Part shown: piece by piece, positions 21,682-33,306 of the stretch
Numbering within the stretch: the stretch's first letter is position 1
How the letters are laid out: the number at the start of each line of letters is the position of its first letter
NCBI GenBank assembly: GCA_031763025.1
Contig: JASSKH010000003.1
Span: 11,232,734-11,296,733, forward strand
From: Macrocystis pyrifera
Lineage: Eukaryota > Sar > Phaeophyceae > Laminariales > Laminariaceae
Length of the DNA: 64,000 nt
Reading direction: 5' to 3'
Translations under genes and position numbers: made by a program
The notes under the pieces: generated by a model
What the model saw: the letters and a program-made list of their open reading frames with translations, nothing else
What the model was told of the DNA's origin: nothing
The model's database searches: none

Positions 21682-22274
21682 TTATTGAAAGGGGGTTGGG
21701 GGAAGAGCTGATTGCACAATTTTAAGGCTCACCACCCGTTCAGAGATAACACGCAAAAAAAAATTGCAACATAAAATAGAGCTCGATTCATGGTTGCGCA
21801 AACTCCTCCATCGAGGGGTCGTGTTAAAAAATGTATTACCTATGGATACACGGCAGCAGTCAGCTGACTGCTCGCTCAGTGGTTATGGTGTACTGAGTTA
21901 TTAAACAAACAATATTCACTTCCTGTTCAGTGACAGCACGAAAAAAGCTGTTTACCAGGTACAGCATATTGTAGCAGGGTATACAACAGAGCTCGGTCCG
22001 ATATCCGCGGCCAAAAGTGAAGAATGCAGAGCAGTAGTCAGTACGACAGCAAGGAGAGCAACGAGGTCGATGGACACATTCTTGGCTGGTTAAAGTCGTA
22101 GCCTAGACCCGGGGTATCACGCGTCTGCTCCCCGGCCGGGGTGGAGTTCCGGCCTGCGGCTTCACTAACATGTACTAGAGCTCCCATTGGAGCGCGGCCT
22201 TGACCTTGCTCGTGCGTAAAACTAGGGTACGAGCATGGTCAAGCCGGCGGTGATGGCCAGCGACATGGCGAAAT
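21682..22274. other. DPCD 3' flank, no gene seen
   Basis: AT-rich beyond the DPCD stop, then a GC-rich patch at 22100-22260 with an inverted pair (CTTGACCTTGCTCGTGCGTA against GTACGAGCATGGTCAAG). That patch can form a stem of about 15 bp. Confidence 0.5.
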
Positions 22275-22545
22275 TTTTCCTCTAGGCGTTCTACGATGGA
22301 GGTTCCCCCTAATTTTTCTGGGGCTCCTCACTTAAGGAGCTCCATACCTCACCCGAAAATCCACTTCAGTTAAAATCAAATAGAATCCCGATGAACAATC
22401 CCAAGGCCCAAGTATACAAAAACGTCGTAGTCCGAAACTACGTTGGCATTCGGACGATTTTGGGTTGAGGAACCCCGTTATTCGGAAAATATTTTAGCGG
22501 AAATGTGCTACTACCTCTATCGTAGAACGCGTCCCTCGCGGGATT
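22275..22545. repeat. Dispersed repeat, copy 2, upstream of LINE 1
   Basis: Matches 615-890 over its length in direct orientation. Its position just ahead of the LINE raises the possibility that it is LINE 5' UTR, but copy 1 has no LINE beside it. Confidence 0.7.
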
Positions 22546-22915
22546 ATTCCACGGGGCAGTACTGTCTGCGGTAGCCATGTCGTATCACCGTCGCGGAAAG
22601 CGTAGAACTCGTAGCGAACGAAGAAGAGAGGCTAGGACCCACGTGAGTGAGCACCCTATTCGGCGTCATCTAGGAGATGATGGGCGCCGAGGCGCGTTGG
22701 GAGTGCTGCCCCCAGCACGACGGAACCTCGGCACGAACCGGGCCGGGCAAAAAAAGCACGGAACGGAAGAAACCCACCGCCTGGGAAAAGCAGAGGGTAG
22801 AGGAGAAAAAAAATACCCAGCACAGAAGAAGCGGAGGTAAGGTCGGAAAGGTCGCAGAGAAGCTCGAAAGCTACGTTCAGATGCTAGGGCTAGGTTTAGA
22901 GCTAGGGAACTCGTC

Positions 22916-23860
22916 GTGTGTATGTTCAATGTTCGCACACTCGCCTTCAACGGCAAGAATGGCATCGGCCACAGCAACGTCATCATGAAGGTATGCCAGG
23001 AACTAGGATGCGATGTCGTAGGTCTCCAAAAGACTAGGCGAGACGGGCATAGCACGTTCACAACAGCTGGATACACGATGTTTTGCTCTGGGGCAGGCGC
23101 AGCAAGTACGAGAGGAAGGGCAACCATGGTGTAGGACTAGCTGTCACAGAGTCTATTGTGGTAGGGGTGGGCAAATATGGTCTCGTGGTGGAGTGCGTTA
23201 GTGCCAGACTGATGAAAGTTCGCGTTCAACTCGAGAGCAAATCGAATGGTGTTTCTTTCGTTGTCGGCAATGCGCCTATACTGGATGTACCAGTTCGCGA
23301 GAAATATCACTTTTGGAACGAACTAAACAACGTCGTCTCGGGAGTCCCCAGTGGGGATCACCTACTTGTGCTCATGGATGCGAATGTTCGCACCGGCAAG
23401 CGAGAGAGCGGATGTGCCGGCAGTAAGGTGATGGGTACATACGGCGTGGTGAATTGAACAACAACGGAGAGAGCTTACTCCTCCACGCAGCTGACGACAG
23501 GCTTGCGCTCGCCAATACCTGCTTTGCCACACGTACTCGCGGGGTGCCCTATACTTCCCAATATCCAAACTCTGAAAAGGTCAGTGTAGGCTAGACTACA
23601 TCCTTACTCTACAAGTTGATCGACGCCTGGTCTGCAACATGACAGTACGGAAACCACCAGAGGATCGGCATGAATCTGACCACAACCTCTTGGTCTGCAA
23701 TGTTCGCCTCTTGGGCCGGTTTGCGCCGAATCGTAGAGTGAAAGCAGGCAGTGGAAAGCGACCTATTGATCTACAACGGTTGATGGCAGACCCCGGTCTC
23801 CGAGCGGGCATCAAAAGGGAGATTACTAGGGTTATGAGTTGGCTGGAGTTCCCGCCTAGT
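22916..23860 (+). pseudogene. LINE 1 endonuclease region, frameshifted
   Basis: Reads NVRTLAFNGKN, then ELGCDVVGLQKTRRDG in one frame. After a shift near 23095 it continues with GLAVTESIVVGVGKYG and LLVLMDANVRTG, a stop at 23457, then SDHNLLVCNVRLLG. Active enzymes of this fold carry Glu in QETRR; here it is Lys (QKTRR), so activity is doubtful even without the frame breaks. Confidence 0.75.
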
Positions 23861-24674
23861 TATTAGTTGGCTGGCGACTAACTGACTTTAGTCGACTAGT
23901 AGGCTGGCGAAGTCAGGCGGACGTAGCGAGCCAAGAAAGCCCCCCCCTGCCGAGGGGGCCCCGCCGGAGACGCCCGCGGAGGGCCCGCCGAAGGTGCTTC
24001 CGGAGGATTCCGCTGAAGGCGCCGCTGGAGTTCAAAAATACGCTATTTGGCTTCGTTTTATACTCGAAAAAATATGACAAATCGGCCAGTTTTTCTCTGC
24101 TGGTGATCACGAAAGGTAAACGTTTCAAGGTCGTTTCAGTTTATCAGACTTTATAGCGATGCACCAGAATGTGGACATCCCGTCCCCGCTTGAGGGTCTC
24201 TCACTGGTGTTACATTTTGTCGTGATGGTAAATGCTCGTGCGGAGTAGCAGACCACCAGTAAAATGACATAAAAAAATAACAGTTGCGCGCACTCGGTCG
24301 CGGAGGAGCGCTCGGAACGGCCACTTGGTCGACGGACGTTTCAACACAGCCTTGGTCTGTTGACAGGCCAGGTCCTGCCATCGGCGCCGGCACAGTCGAT
24401 GGCGATGGGCTGATGCGCCATGAGTTTCAGAAGACCTCTCTGTGTGCTCGCAGCGTATAGTTAGCTGGTAGTATTCTATTAATACTGCTTGAAGATGCCG
24501 GAAAATACGTACCCCATACCAAACAAGCCTAGGAACCTAAGAACATGCCTTCCTACAAGCAAGGAAATCCAAACGTGAAAAATAGTTGGATAGTTGGCAC
24601 CGCCGCAACTAACTATAATACCTAGCCAACTAATAACTAGCTGGCGACTATTAGTCAGCCAACTCACAGCCCTA
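23827..24674. mobile_element. Non-autonomous hAT-like DNA transposon inside LINE 1
   Basis: Ends are inverted: TAGGGTTATGAGTTGGCTG at the left and, read from the right, TAGGGCTGTGAGTTGGCTG. Flanks are GAGATTAC and GAGACTAC, an 8-bp target duplication with one difference. Subterminal TAGTTATTAGTTGGCT repeats are also inverted. Eight-base duplications and TAGGG ends fit hAT. No transposase frame is visible in 848 bp, so it would need a helper. The insertion splits the LINE between endonuclease and reverse transcriptase. Confidence 0.8.
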
Positions 24675-24823
24675 GAGACTACCAAATTCACCCCCCCACC
24701 ACCTGGTACAATTGGTAGTGTTGATGATAAGGCCACTGCTCTAGTGGATACCCTGCTGCTGCTAAACTAGCGCCTCACACCAGTCGCAAGCAAGGGTCGC
24801 TGGGTTGGTGTACGCCCGAAGAG

Positions 24824-26895
24824 GTGAAAGCAGAGGTGCACTCGCGATGGCAGAAGAAGGAACATGCGAGGACGCAACTATACTCTATCCCGAACGACAA
24901 AAGTCTACGGAAAGCTTTGAAGGTTGCCACGAAACAGCTCAAACGTGTGAGGACGGACGGAGTGCAGAAGATCTTCGAAGAATACGTCAGTCAACTCGAA
25001 AGGCGTACCCAAGAAGGCGATCAGTTTGGGTTCTACAAGAACCTTAAGGGGATGGATGTGGAAAGGACGAGCACTTTCAATCTGCAGTACATCAGGGACG
25101 AGGAAGGTAGATTACTGCGGGATATCGGCCTCATCCGGGAACGATGGGTAAGGTGGTTCCATAAGCTGCTAAACACCAAGTCATCGACCCTCGACCCGAC
25201 TGTCGTCGACGAGATCAAGATCTAGCCCTCGTGCAGCCTGCTGGATGACGTCCCGTCTAGTACGACGCGAAAGACGCGATCCGAGCGATGGCGAACCGCA
25301 AGGTGGTTGGGCCTGATGGTCTCCCAGCTGAACGCCTCAAGGTCCTGGCCGACGAAGGATACTCAGACACCTTGGGAAGATTCTACGAGATAATCGTCGC
25401 TGTGCAACGATTAAGGTGCTGCACAAGAAGGAAGACAGGATGAAGTGCGGTAACTATCGTAGCATTTCCCTTGTCGCGCATACCGGCAAAGTACTCCTCA
25501 AGGTCATCGCGCGCCGCCTCAGCGATTACTGCGAACGGGAGGGCATCCTGCCAGAGGAACAGTGTGGCTGGAGGCCCGAGCGTTCGACGGTCGACATGAT
25601 GTTCGTGGTGCGACGCTTGCAAGAATCTCTTGTGGACTGTTTTGGCTCGCTTTGGCGTACCACCTAGGATGCTCGCCGTTATCCGCCAATTCCACGACGG
25701 CATGCAAGCATGCGTGCGGCCGGATGATGGCGAGTGCTCAGATAAGTTCGACGTGGACAGGGTCTTCGGCAAGGGTGTGTGCTCGCGTCATTGCTGTTCA
25801 ACATGTTTTTCACAGCGGTGCTGCGTGTGGCGGAGAAACGCTTCGCCGATGATAAAGCCATCAAGGACAGCATGGTGCAACTCCAACAAAAGAAGGAGAA
25901 GGGGAAAAAGAAGAGGGGGAAGGCACGGACCGGACAAGCCGACGGGCAGGGGAAGGATACAGAGGCCCATACATTGTGGGCGATGCTGTATGCTGACTAT
26001 GCGCGCATTGTATCGCGATCACCTAACAACCTGGAGAGGATGATGACGGTGATCGTGAGTGCACGTGCAGCGTTCGACCTGACGGTCTCGGGGGCCAAGA
26101 CGAAGTTAATGTGTCTACAAACGAAACATGGGGGGAACGTGCCGTTCACCGTCACCGCAGCCGGCCAAGTGTACAAACAAACACTCGAGTATGTGTATTT
26201 GGGCGGGGCTATCGGCGCAGATTGGACGAGCAGAAGCGTCGAGGTAACGCGTCGACTCCAGAGGGCATGGGCGTGCTTCGGGCGGTATAAGATTGAAAAC
26301 TATGACCACCCGGGTGTGCGCCTATGCCTGAAGGTGCGGATGCTGAGAGCCGAGGTGATCGAAACGTTGCTCTTCGGATGCGTTACTTGGAGCCCGAGCG
26401 GAACTAATTACGGCAGGCTACGGGAGGTCCACCACAAGATGCTCCTCCAATGCATAGGCTGGAGAAAAACGAAAGCGCGAAGACCACATAATATCCTATC
26501 CCATCGAACTTCTCAGGACAAACTCCGAGAGCGTTGAGACGACGATACGCCGGCATAGGCTATTGTTTGCGGGCTTTGTGATACTCATGGGAGAGGAGCG
26601 TCTGCCGATTCGGAAGAAAGTGATGTTTGGGGAGATGGTCGGGGGTAAGGGCTACTCCGGAGGACAGGAGTGGGACTGGATGAAGTACCTTGAGGAGGAC
26701 CTCAAGGAGCTTGGCATCAAGCGCGAAGGGTGGCGCGAGGCAGCACAGAAAGCCGGCAGATGGTTCCGACGGGTCGAGGAAGGAGCGGAGGTCTTCATAC
26801 GGAAATGGCACAAGGATGAGAAGGAGGCATCGGCAGAACGGCACAGGACGGCTGCAACCACGACTACAACCGTTTACGTTAATGAACGTGCGTAG
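24824..26895 (+). pseudogene. LINE 1 reverse transcriptase and C-terminal region, broken
   Basis: Segments at 24824-25225, about 25262-25410, 25416-25640, 25630-25790, 25779-26537 and 26563-26895 lie in successive frames. The palm motif reads YADYARIVS where active enzymes have YADD, so the second catalytic Asp is Tyr. The LQES/VVRR and VLAS/LFNMFF blocks are otherwise typical. The 252-residue segment after the palm is the longest intact part. Confidence 0.8.
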
Positions 26896-26904
26896 AATGG
26901 CAAG

Positions 26905-26996
26905 GAATAGGGGGGGGGGGGGGGGGGGGGGTACTCATTTGTTGCTTGCCTTAGTCACTTGACCATTGACCACGAATAGGGGGGGGGGGGGGGGGG
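26905..26996 (-). mobile_element. LINE-type poly-C terminus flanked by two G runs
   Basis: A G run of about 20, TACTCATTTGTTGCTTGCCT, TAGTCACTTGACCATTGACC, then a second G run of about 17. It is the extreme 3' end of the LINE family at 35063, cut to about 50 bp. Confidence 0.7.
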
Positions 26997-28960
26997 GCGA
27001 AAGGGGGAGGAGGGGAAAGAGGGAGAATTGGGGGGGGGCAGGCGGTCTATCCAACAGACTTACGACTGTGTATGGCCATCATCGTCATGATGCGCTCCTT
27101 TCTTTGGGACCCAACCACATAGCATGGTGCCACCCGGGCAACTGTGCGTGTCTGTATGCATCAGTGCCTGCCTTTTGTATTATCTTCCCCCCCCCCCGCC
27201 CCTCTTTTTTTCCCCCTTTCTTGTCCCTTTTTCCCTTTCCTTTCCTTTTCTTTTTTGTTTTGCTCTTTCCTTGTTTCCCGTTTGCTCCTCTTTGCGTATC
27301 TGTCTGTATCTTCCTTTTGGCTTTTGGCTATCTGCTTTTTCTTTCGGCTTTGCTTCGTCGTCTTCCTTTTCGTTTTTTTTTTTTGTACCAGTTTATTTTT
27401 TCGCTTCCCTGGTGTTCTTGGTAGCGGAGTAAGTATGTTGGCTTTCTGGCTCTTCTTTGTTCTACACCCCTCGCGTAGCTTGCGAGCCTGCAATCTGCGA
27501 AAATCTGCCCACCGTTCCCTTTTGTGTTTCGTTTCTTGTTTTCTCGCTTTCTTGCTTGAATTGAACTTTTTTTTTTTCTCTCTCTTCCCTTTTTGATTTT
27601 TGATCATTTTCGATTTCGATTTCGATTTTTCAACGTCGAGTAGTTTTTTTTTCATTCCGTCTACTTTTTCTGGGTAGTGCGCGGTCTTTTCGGTTTCTGT
27701 GGCGACTTAAAAACAGCGCTCGTACTACATGTACTTGATACATACGTGCGCGAGCCTCACTTTTTTATTGCTGTCGGAGGTGTAGACGCGCTTCAGTTAT
27801 CCATCATGCGTATTGTTCTCTGCTTGTTTTTATTTCGACCGAGGTATTCTTCGACTCCAGACAGAGTTATTGGAGCCTGCCCTGAGACCACGGACTGCAT
27901 TGCATTACTGTATTGTGGCGATGAGTTATAACGTGGGAACAACAACAGCAAAGGGGTCCTTTTTTGGTGTCACTCGCATTCCTGCTTTCCAGCTCGAAAC
28001 CCATCTTCTTTGCAAGCTGCGTGTGATATCGCGATCGCGTCTACTACGCGGTGTGTATTGTAGCATGATGCTCGGTACCTGTTGCTATGCTGTGGTCTGG
28101 GCGGCCGGAGTGGGGGGTTGTGGAAGGACCTAATCATCGTCTGCTCTAGATCGGTAGGCATGGTGGCGTCGAAACAGCCAGACTCTTCATCGCTTGTCTT
28201 TTGTACCGGTCTGCAAGGCCTGCCGTGGGAGGCAAGGAACCCAGTCGGGAGAGTGGATGGTTTGAGGCGTCAAACACCTCGGCAAGTGGAGCAACACAAC
28301 CCAATTGTTGGGTTCGTACCGCATGGCATGACGTTTTAGTTGGGTACGGGTTGGTTGGTGTATTGGGATCGTACCAGTCCGGGTTTGGATGTTACGCGAC
28401 AGATCCCAGGGTCCAAACAAAGTCGCCTTCAACAACCGCTTCATATCTTCATTGGATGGTTCGAGGTTCGGGGCTGAAAAAAAAAAAAAGCTGAGGGGAC
28501 CTCTTACATACCATGGTACGTAGGAATATAAGCAAGAGCGACAAGCGAGCGAGCGATCGAGCGGGCGGCGGGAAATTGACGAAGGCGGTCCAAGGCCGCC
28601 GACAAATTATCGAGATCACCCTGATAGCGGCCTATTCTCGGGGGCGCCCCGCGAAGGGTACGAGTTTCATATAGTTACTACTGCTGCAAGTGACTACAGA
28701 GAAAACACAAACGGGGCGAGACCTGCTTGCATTCGTTGGCAAGAGCTTCTCGCGCACATCGTTTCGCAGCGCCTTTTGGCTCTCGGGAGGAAAGGCTGAA
28801 GGCTCCGGCTCCGACCCTCGATCGCGGGCAGGCAGGAGCAGGCGCTCTATGACAGGTGGACCCCAAAAATATAAGGCCCGCATACAATACGTTCCGCGCC
28901 GGAGGGATACATACTGTCTCGACAAAGTCATGTACTAAAAACTAGATCACGATACAAGCG
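26997..28960. other. Intergenic; pyrimidine-rich tract, no gene recognised
   Basis: 27150-27660 is strongly T/C-rich on the plus strand, with CTTTTTCCCTTTCC-type runs and a (CGATTT)n patch near 27608. A phase-less minus segment near 28700-28810 (SQKALRNDVREKLLPTNA) has a protein-like look, but I found no supporting exons. Confidence 0.5.
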
Positions 28961-28999
28961 TATCGAGTACTGTTTTCGTGACGTCATGCTGGCGCACCA

Positions 29000-29262
29000 A
29001 TCGGGGGTGGGGGGGGTGTACTCGATTTCATTCCTGGCCGCAGTTGTATGGCCATAGACCCTCGCATCCCTACAATGCCGGGACGGAGCTCGTCGGGTTT
29101 TCGCCGACCGGACAGACATTGTGCACCAAGCGCGAAGCGCCGTGAGGTGTTGGGCGAGTCGCATGACGTGTGAGTTCCATCCTACTAAAAACCACTTGTG
29201 CGGCAGACTTGCACATGGATGACAGCTTCAATGAGTAAATTTATTTTCCGATGTGGCCACTT
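29000..29262 (-). mobile_element. Poly-C-tailed element, near-complete
   Basis: G-rich start, GTACTCGATTTCATTCCTGG, TCGGGTTTTCGCCGACCGGA, ACAGCTTCAATGAGTAAATT and TTCCGATGTGGCCACTTCC. A second copy follows directly. Confidence 0.8.
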
Positions 29263-29267
29263 CCAGA

Positions 29268-29540
29268 GGGTGGGGGGAGGGGTGTACTCGATATCATTTC
29301 TTGCCGTAGTCGTAAGACCATAGACCCTCGCACCCCTACGATGCCTACACGGAGCACTTCTGGTTTTCATCGGCCAGGCAGAGATTACTTGCACCAAGCG
29401 CGAAGCTCGGTGAGGCGTTTGGCGAGTCGCATGAAGGGTGAGCTGCATCCTACCAATAACCGCTTGTGAGGCGGACGTGCATATATATAGAGATGTCAGC
29501 TTCCATGAGTTACTTTACTTTCCGGTGTGTACCACTGGGG
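29268..29540 (-). mobile_element. Poly-C-tailed element, tandem second copy
   Basis: GGGGGGAGGGGTGTACTCGA, ATATCATTTCTTGCCGTAGT and the same body and end as its neighbour, diverged from it at many sites. The pair looks like two insertions, the later one near the end of the first. Confidence 0.8.
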
Positions 29541-32370
29541 GGTGCACCGGTAATAAGGCGTTGACGAATCAAGGCGACGCACATACGTAACCGTCGACGC
29601 CGACACGTGCAGCGCCCAGAACGAAAAAAAAAAAAAAAAAAAAAAACGAGGAGGCGTCCAAAAAATGTGGCAAAAGCACGTCCAGTCCAGACGGCCTGGG
29701 TCTGTACTACCAAAAAAAATTAAAATATCGTCATCGTCGTACTCAATGTGGTCGATTCATTTTATAGGAAGTTGCAATGTATTATTGAGCATGAACAGGG
29801 TGCAACACCAAAGAGTGTCTCTCGAAAAGAGTGATTGGTGATTGGTCATTGACCGCTTACGGTGTGAGTGGGTTTTGACGTGTGGGTCACACAACTTCTC
29901 TACAATAGTCGACGGCTGCCTCTCTCCCCCTTCTCCCTCCCTCGCGCCCTTCCCACTCTTCAACGGACACGAAAACGAGGCCGATGGGTGACCTTACACG
30001 TGCCACTATTATAGTACAGGATAACGGGGCTACGCTAGCACTCTGTGCGCGCTCCCTCGGCCGCCCTCATTGGTCCCCTCTGCTCCGGGTGCAAAAAAAA
30101 AAGAAGGAAAACAAAAACCGGGCTCCGAACCTGTGCCATGCAGTGGGTTGTACGCTACAGCACACGAGAGAGAAGGGGGGGGGGGGGGACGATGCTCTGC
30201 CGCATATAACACAACTTCATCTCCACCCACTGCGTAAACGAATGCCCTTAACTAACCATGCTACTGTGACCATAAAACTTAAAAACGAAAGGAACGACAG
30301 GAAAAAAAATAAAAAAAGACAATAACAAAACTGAAAAAAAAGGCTTTCGGTTCTTACTCTTCAGAAAAATAAGAAGCCGAAAATTGTGACGGCGCTTCAA
30401 AACTAAACTCCCCCCTCCCCTCCTCCTGACGGGTATGCAGCAACCGAAGCGTATCGCACGGGTGGACCAAGGAAGAAGAAGCCACGCGAAAAAAAAAATG
30501 TTCGAACCAGACAGTTCTACGAACAAGCAAGGGCTTCGACCCAGAAAGTTTTACGCATGAGAAATTTCTACGTGCTTCGGCTGCACCGCACCACCCACCA
30601 CCTCAAGGCGTTTCCCCTTTTGACGGGTAGGAGACGGGCGGTGCACAACCACTGTACAAAAATCTATGCGCGCCAACCTCTTGACCTTCCCCGAACAAAG
30701 CGCCGTTGAGGACCCATTTCCCCAGAGACTCAGAGCCGCAACCAAGAGGGGTTGAAACCAAAACAAATCACGCGACCCGTATCAACCGTCGCCGTCCGCG
30801 ATGCGTATCCCCCCTCTTGCCATCCCCCGCCTCCTCCAAGCGTTCCTTCCGTCCGGGACAAGCGGCAGCAGCAGCAACAGCAGAATGATCTCGCGCGTGT
30901 CCATTCCGACTCGGATTGCGCCGTGCGCCAAAACAAGCACGCGATGCCTCCTACAGCCACAGCAGCGCCAAAGAGAACGAAGTGTCTTTTCTGCACCGAG
31001 CAAAGCACCGAGCAAATAAGGGCTTATTGCGCGTTGCGGCCGCTTCGCTATGACAGCACCGCGCGAAACAACCACCCTCGGTGAGTTGAGTGCCGGTTGG
31101 CGAGAGGCGGAAACATGGTCGCTCCACGGACAGGGTGCGGGTCGGGTTGGGGTGGGGACAAGGTAGGGCGACCCTCATCCCACGGGAAGGGTGGGGGGAT
31201 CGCTACCCCACCATGTTCTGCAGGTCGTCGAAAAAAACCCTTGGTCATGTCCTGCTCATGGGGGGGAGAGAAGGTCGCAGGAGGGGAGGGAGGAAGGGAG
31301 GGGTCGGAATTAGAAATATCGACACCGCCAACAAACCCAAAGCGACGACAAACGCCAAGTCTTGTAAAAGCGCTATTCTACACACGAAAAAGCGAATAAG
31401 CGGATAGGCACGCTAGGTAGATTGATGCCCACCCTCTGAAAAGCGCTAATCTACACACGAATAGGCGAATACGTTAGGGAGACTGGTGCGGGCCCGCCCG
31501 CCCGCCACTGTATTGGCATACCGCACGCACACGCCTCTTTTCAGCGCGGAAAACACAGCGGCAGTGCACGCACCCACGCTCCCCACAAAACGACAAACAG
31601 CAACAAAAAGGACGATCGGACGGCCAGCTTTGTCACCTCGTTACTTGTGGAGCTCTTTTCCCAAAAAACTGGGACCGTTCCAGGCACCGGATCGTTTCCG
31701 ATGGCACCACCCAAGGGCAACCCTCGCCTCTCGGCACGGCACTCGCGAAACGAAAACAGTCCCGTGAGCGTGGCGCACGGCCCAGCAACAAAAAACCGAG
31801 CGTCCCGTATTCACCACTTGCTTGCGTGCTTGCTTTTTTTTGCCACTCTGGCTCACCAGGCCCAACCCGAGCTCTATTACGGCAGAGCATAGCGCTCAGA
31901 ACCAAATGCGGTGTGTAAACGTGGAGGGGGGTATATGGTTCCTACGTCGAGCGTGGGTTTTGATCACTACCGTATACGCAGCCCCTCGTGATAGCGCCAA
32001 ACCCTACAACCCCGACCGGGGCCCGCCTCATGCACGTGCTTCGCGGTTTCCGGGACTGAAATCGAACGAGTCTTGCAAAAACTGTGCAAGATGTATTCCT
32101 GGACTTGCGGTCGCCGTCGAGACTCAGAAGGGACTCGTGTAGGTACCGGTGAGCTTTAAAAGGTCCTGATGTCAAGCTTATCAGTGAAGAAAGAGGTTTT
32201 GAGTGTAGCCCTCAACCATTTATATTTGCATGCATGTGCCAAAGGCAATGTGATGCTGCCCTACGTATACACGCATTCTGAACACGTGGACAAGATGATA
32301 CAGATACCCTTGTTTCCGAGGTATAAATAACGCCTCCACACCTATACCAGAGTGGACAAACAGCTGGGAG
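29541..32370. other. Intergenic, A/G-run rich, no gene recognised
   Basis: It contains an A run of about 27 near 29620, a G run of about 14 near 30178, short CAG tracts near 30865 and scattered A runs. No exon chain with consistent phases was found on either strand. Confidence 0.4.
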
Positions 32371-33279
32371 CGCCTAATTTCAACCCATGGGTTGTAAAAG
32401 AGAACCAACACCCAAACATTCGAGCAGTGTAAACCCCGGGATTTCACCCCTAACCGTCCCCGCCCACCCAGAGCACAAAAATACACGAACGGCAAGAGAA
32501 ACCGACAAAGAGACAAAACTCGAAGTACTGTTGTACCTATCTCGTGATGCTGATATACTGTGCTGTATATAATACGGTGCAACATCAGCAGCTGTAGAAG
32601 CAACCAAGCAAGGCACCCAGCCGATCACAAGCGCACACACGAGCAATACTACTGCTGCTGTACTACTGTAAATAGGCTCGTGGTGCTCGTCGCTCGCGTA
32701 CTGTATCGCCTATCGTAGCCTTCCCACACAACAGTATGCTGTTGTTTTTGTCGTTTTTTACGTTCACACCAGTAGCTCTCTCTACGCCATATACACCACA
32801 CTCGGTCTACAACTGGTGATGGTGGTGATGGTAAGGCGGTCGTGTGCTGCTGCGGATGGGAATAGTTTGCACCTACTTCTGCTGCTGCCGTGCTGCTGCT
32901 GCAAGTATCATCTGTTGTTGTCGCTTTGACTCTCTATACACAACAAAGACCAACAAGTAGTACGCAAGCCTCTGTGAATGTGAAAGCGGACGACATCGAC
33001 AGACAGCAGTAGGGAGGAGTGAACGTGTGTGTTTGTATCACATCCCTTGTGCATTCATCGTCTCCTATTTCGCCATATACAGCAGTATCAGCATCAGGAG
33101 ATAGGTACTGTATACAGCAGTACTTCGAGTTTCGTCGGTTTCTCTCTCGGTTTCTCTTGCCGTTCGTGTATTGGTGTTCTGGGTAGGCGGGGACGGTTAG
33201 GGGTGAAATACCGGGGTTTACACTGCTCGGATGTTTGGGTGTTGGTTCTCTTTTACAACCCATGGGTTGAAATTAGGCG
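32371..33279. mobile_element. Foldback (long inverted repeat) element
   Basis: Arms of about 200 bp at 32371-32572 and 33075-33279 are inverted copies (CGCCTAATTTCAACCCATGG, TAAACCCCGG, ACCCCTAACCGTCCCCGCC), at perhaps 90% identity by eye. They surround about 500 bp of unique DNA with CTG-rich patches. It lies just beyond the likely end of the ArfGAP gene. Confidence 0.75.
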
Positions 33280-33306
33280 TTCCCCAAACAACTCGTACTC
33301 CAACAA

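Larger units (their letters stand above)
22560..26895 (+). mobile_element. LINE 1: decayed RTE-like non-LTR retrotransposon
   Basis: The parts follow the order of an RTE-type LINE. A basic leader (22577-22840) comes first. An apurinic-type endonuclease (22916-23860) follows, with FNVRTL, VVGLQKTRR and SDHNLL. Next is a linker (24830-25225), then reverse transcriptase (25250-26535) with [33 protein letters not shown] and [12 protein letters not shown]. The C-terminal region has YLGGAI and ETLLFGCVTW and ends at a stop at 26895. Frames shift at least five times and stops interrupt it. A hAT-like element is inserted at 23827. It cannot be autonomous as it stands. The clade call rests on motif style only. 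Confidence 0.85.

Noticed and set aside
27161-27655. Lysine-rich 164-codon minus frame
   Set aside because: It is a translation of the pyrimidine-rich tract, with no domain and no codon-like structure.
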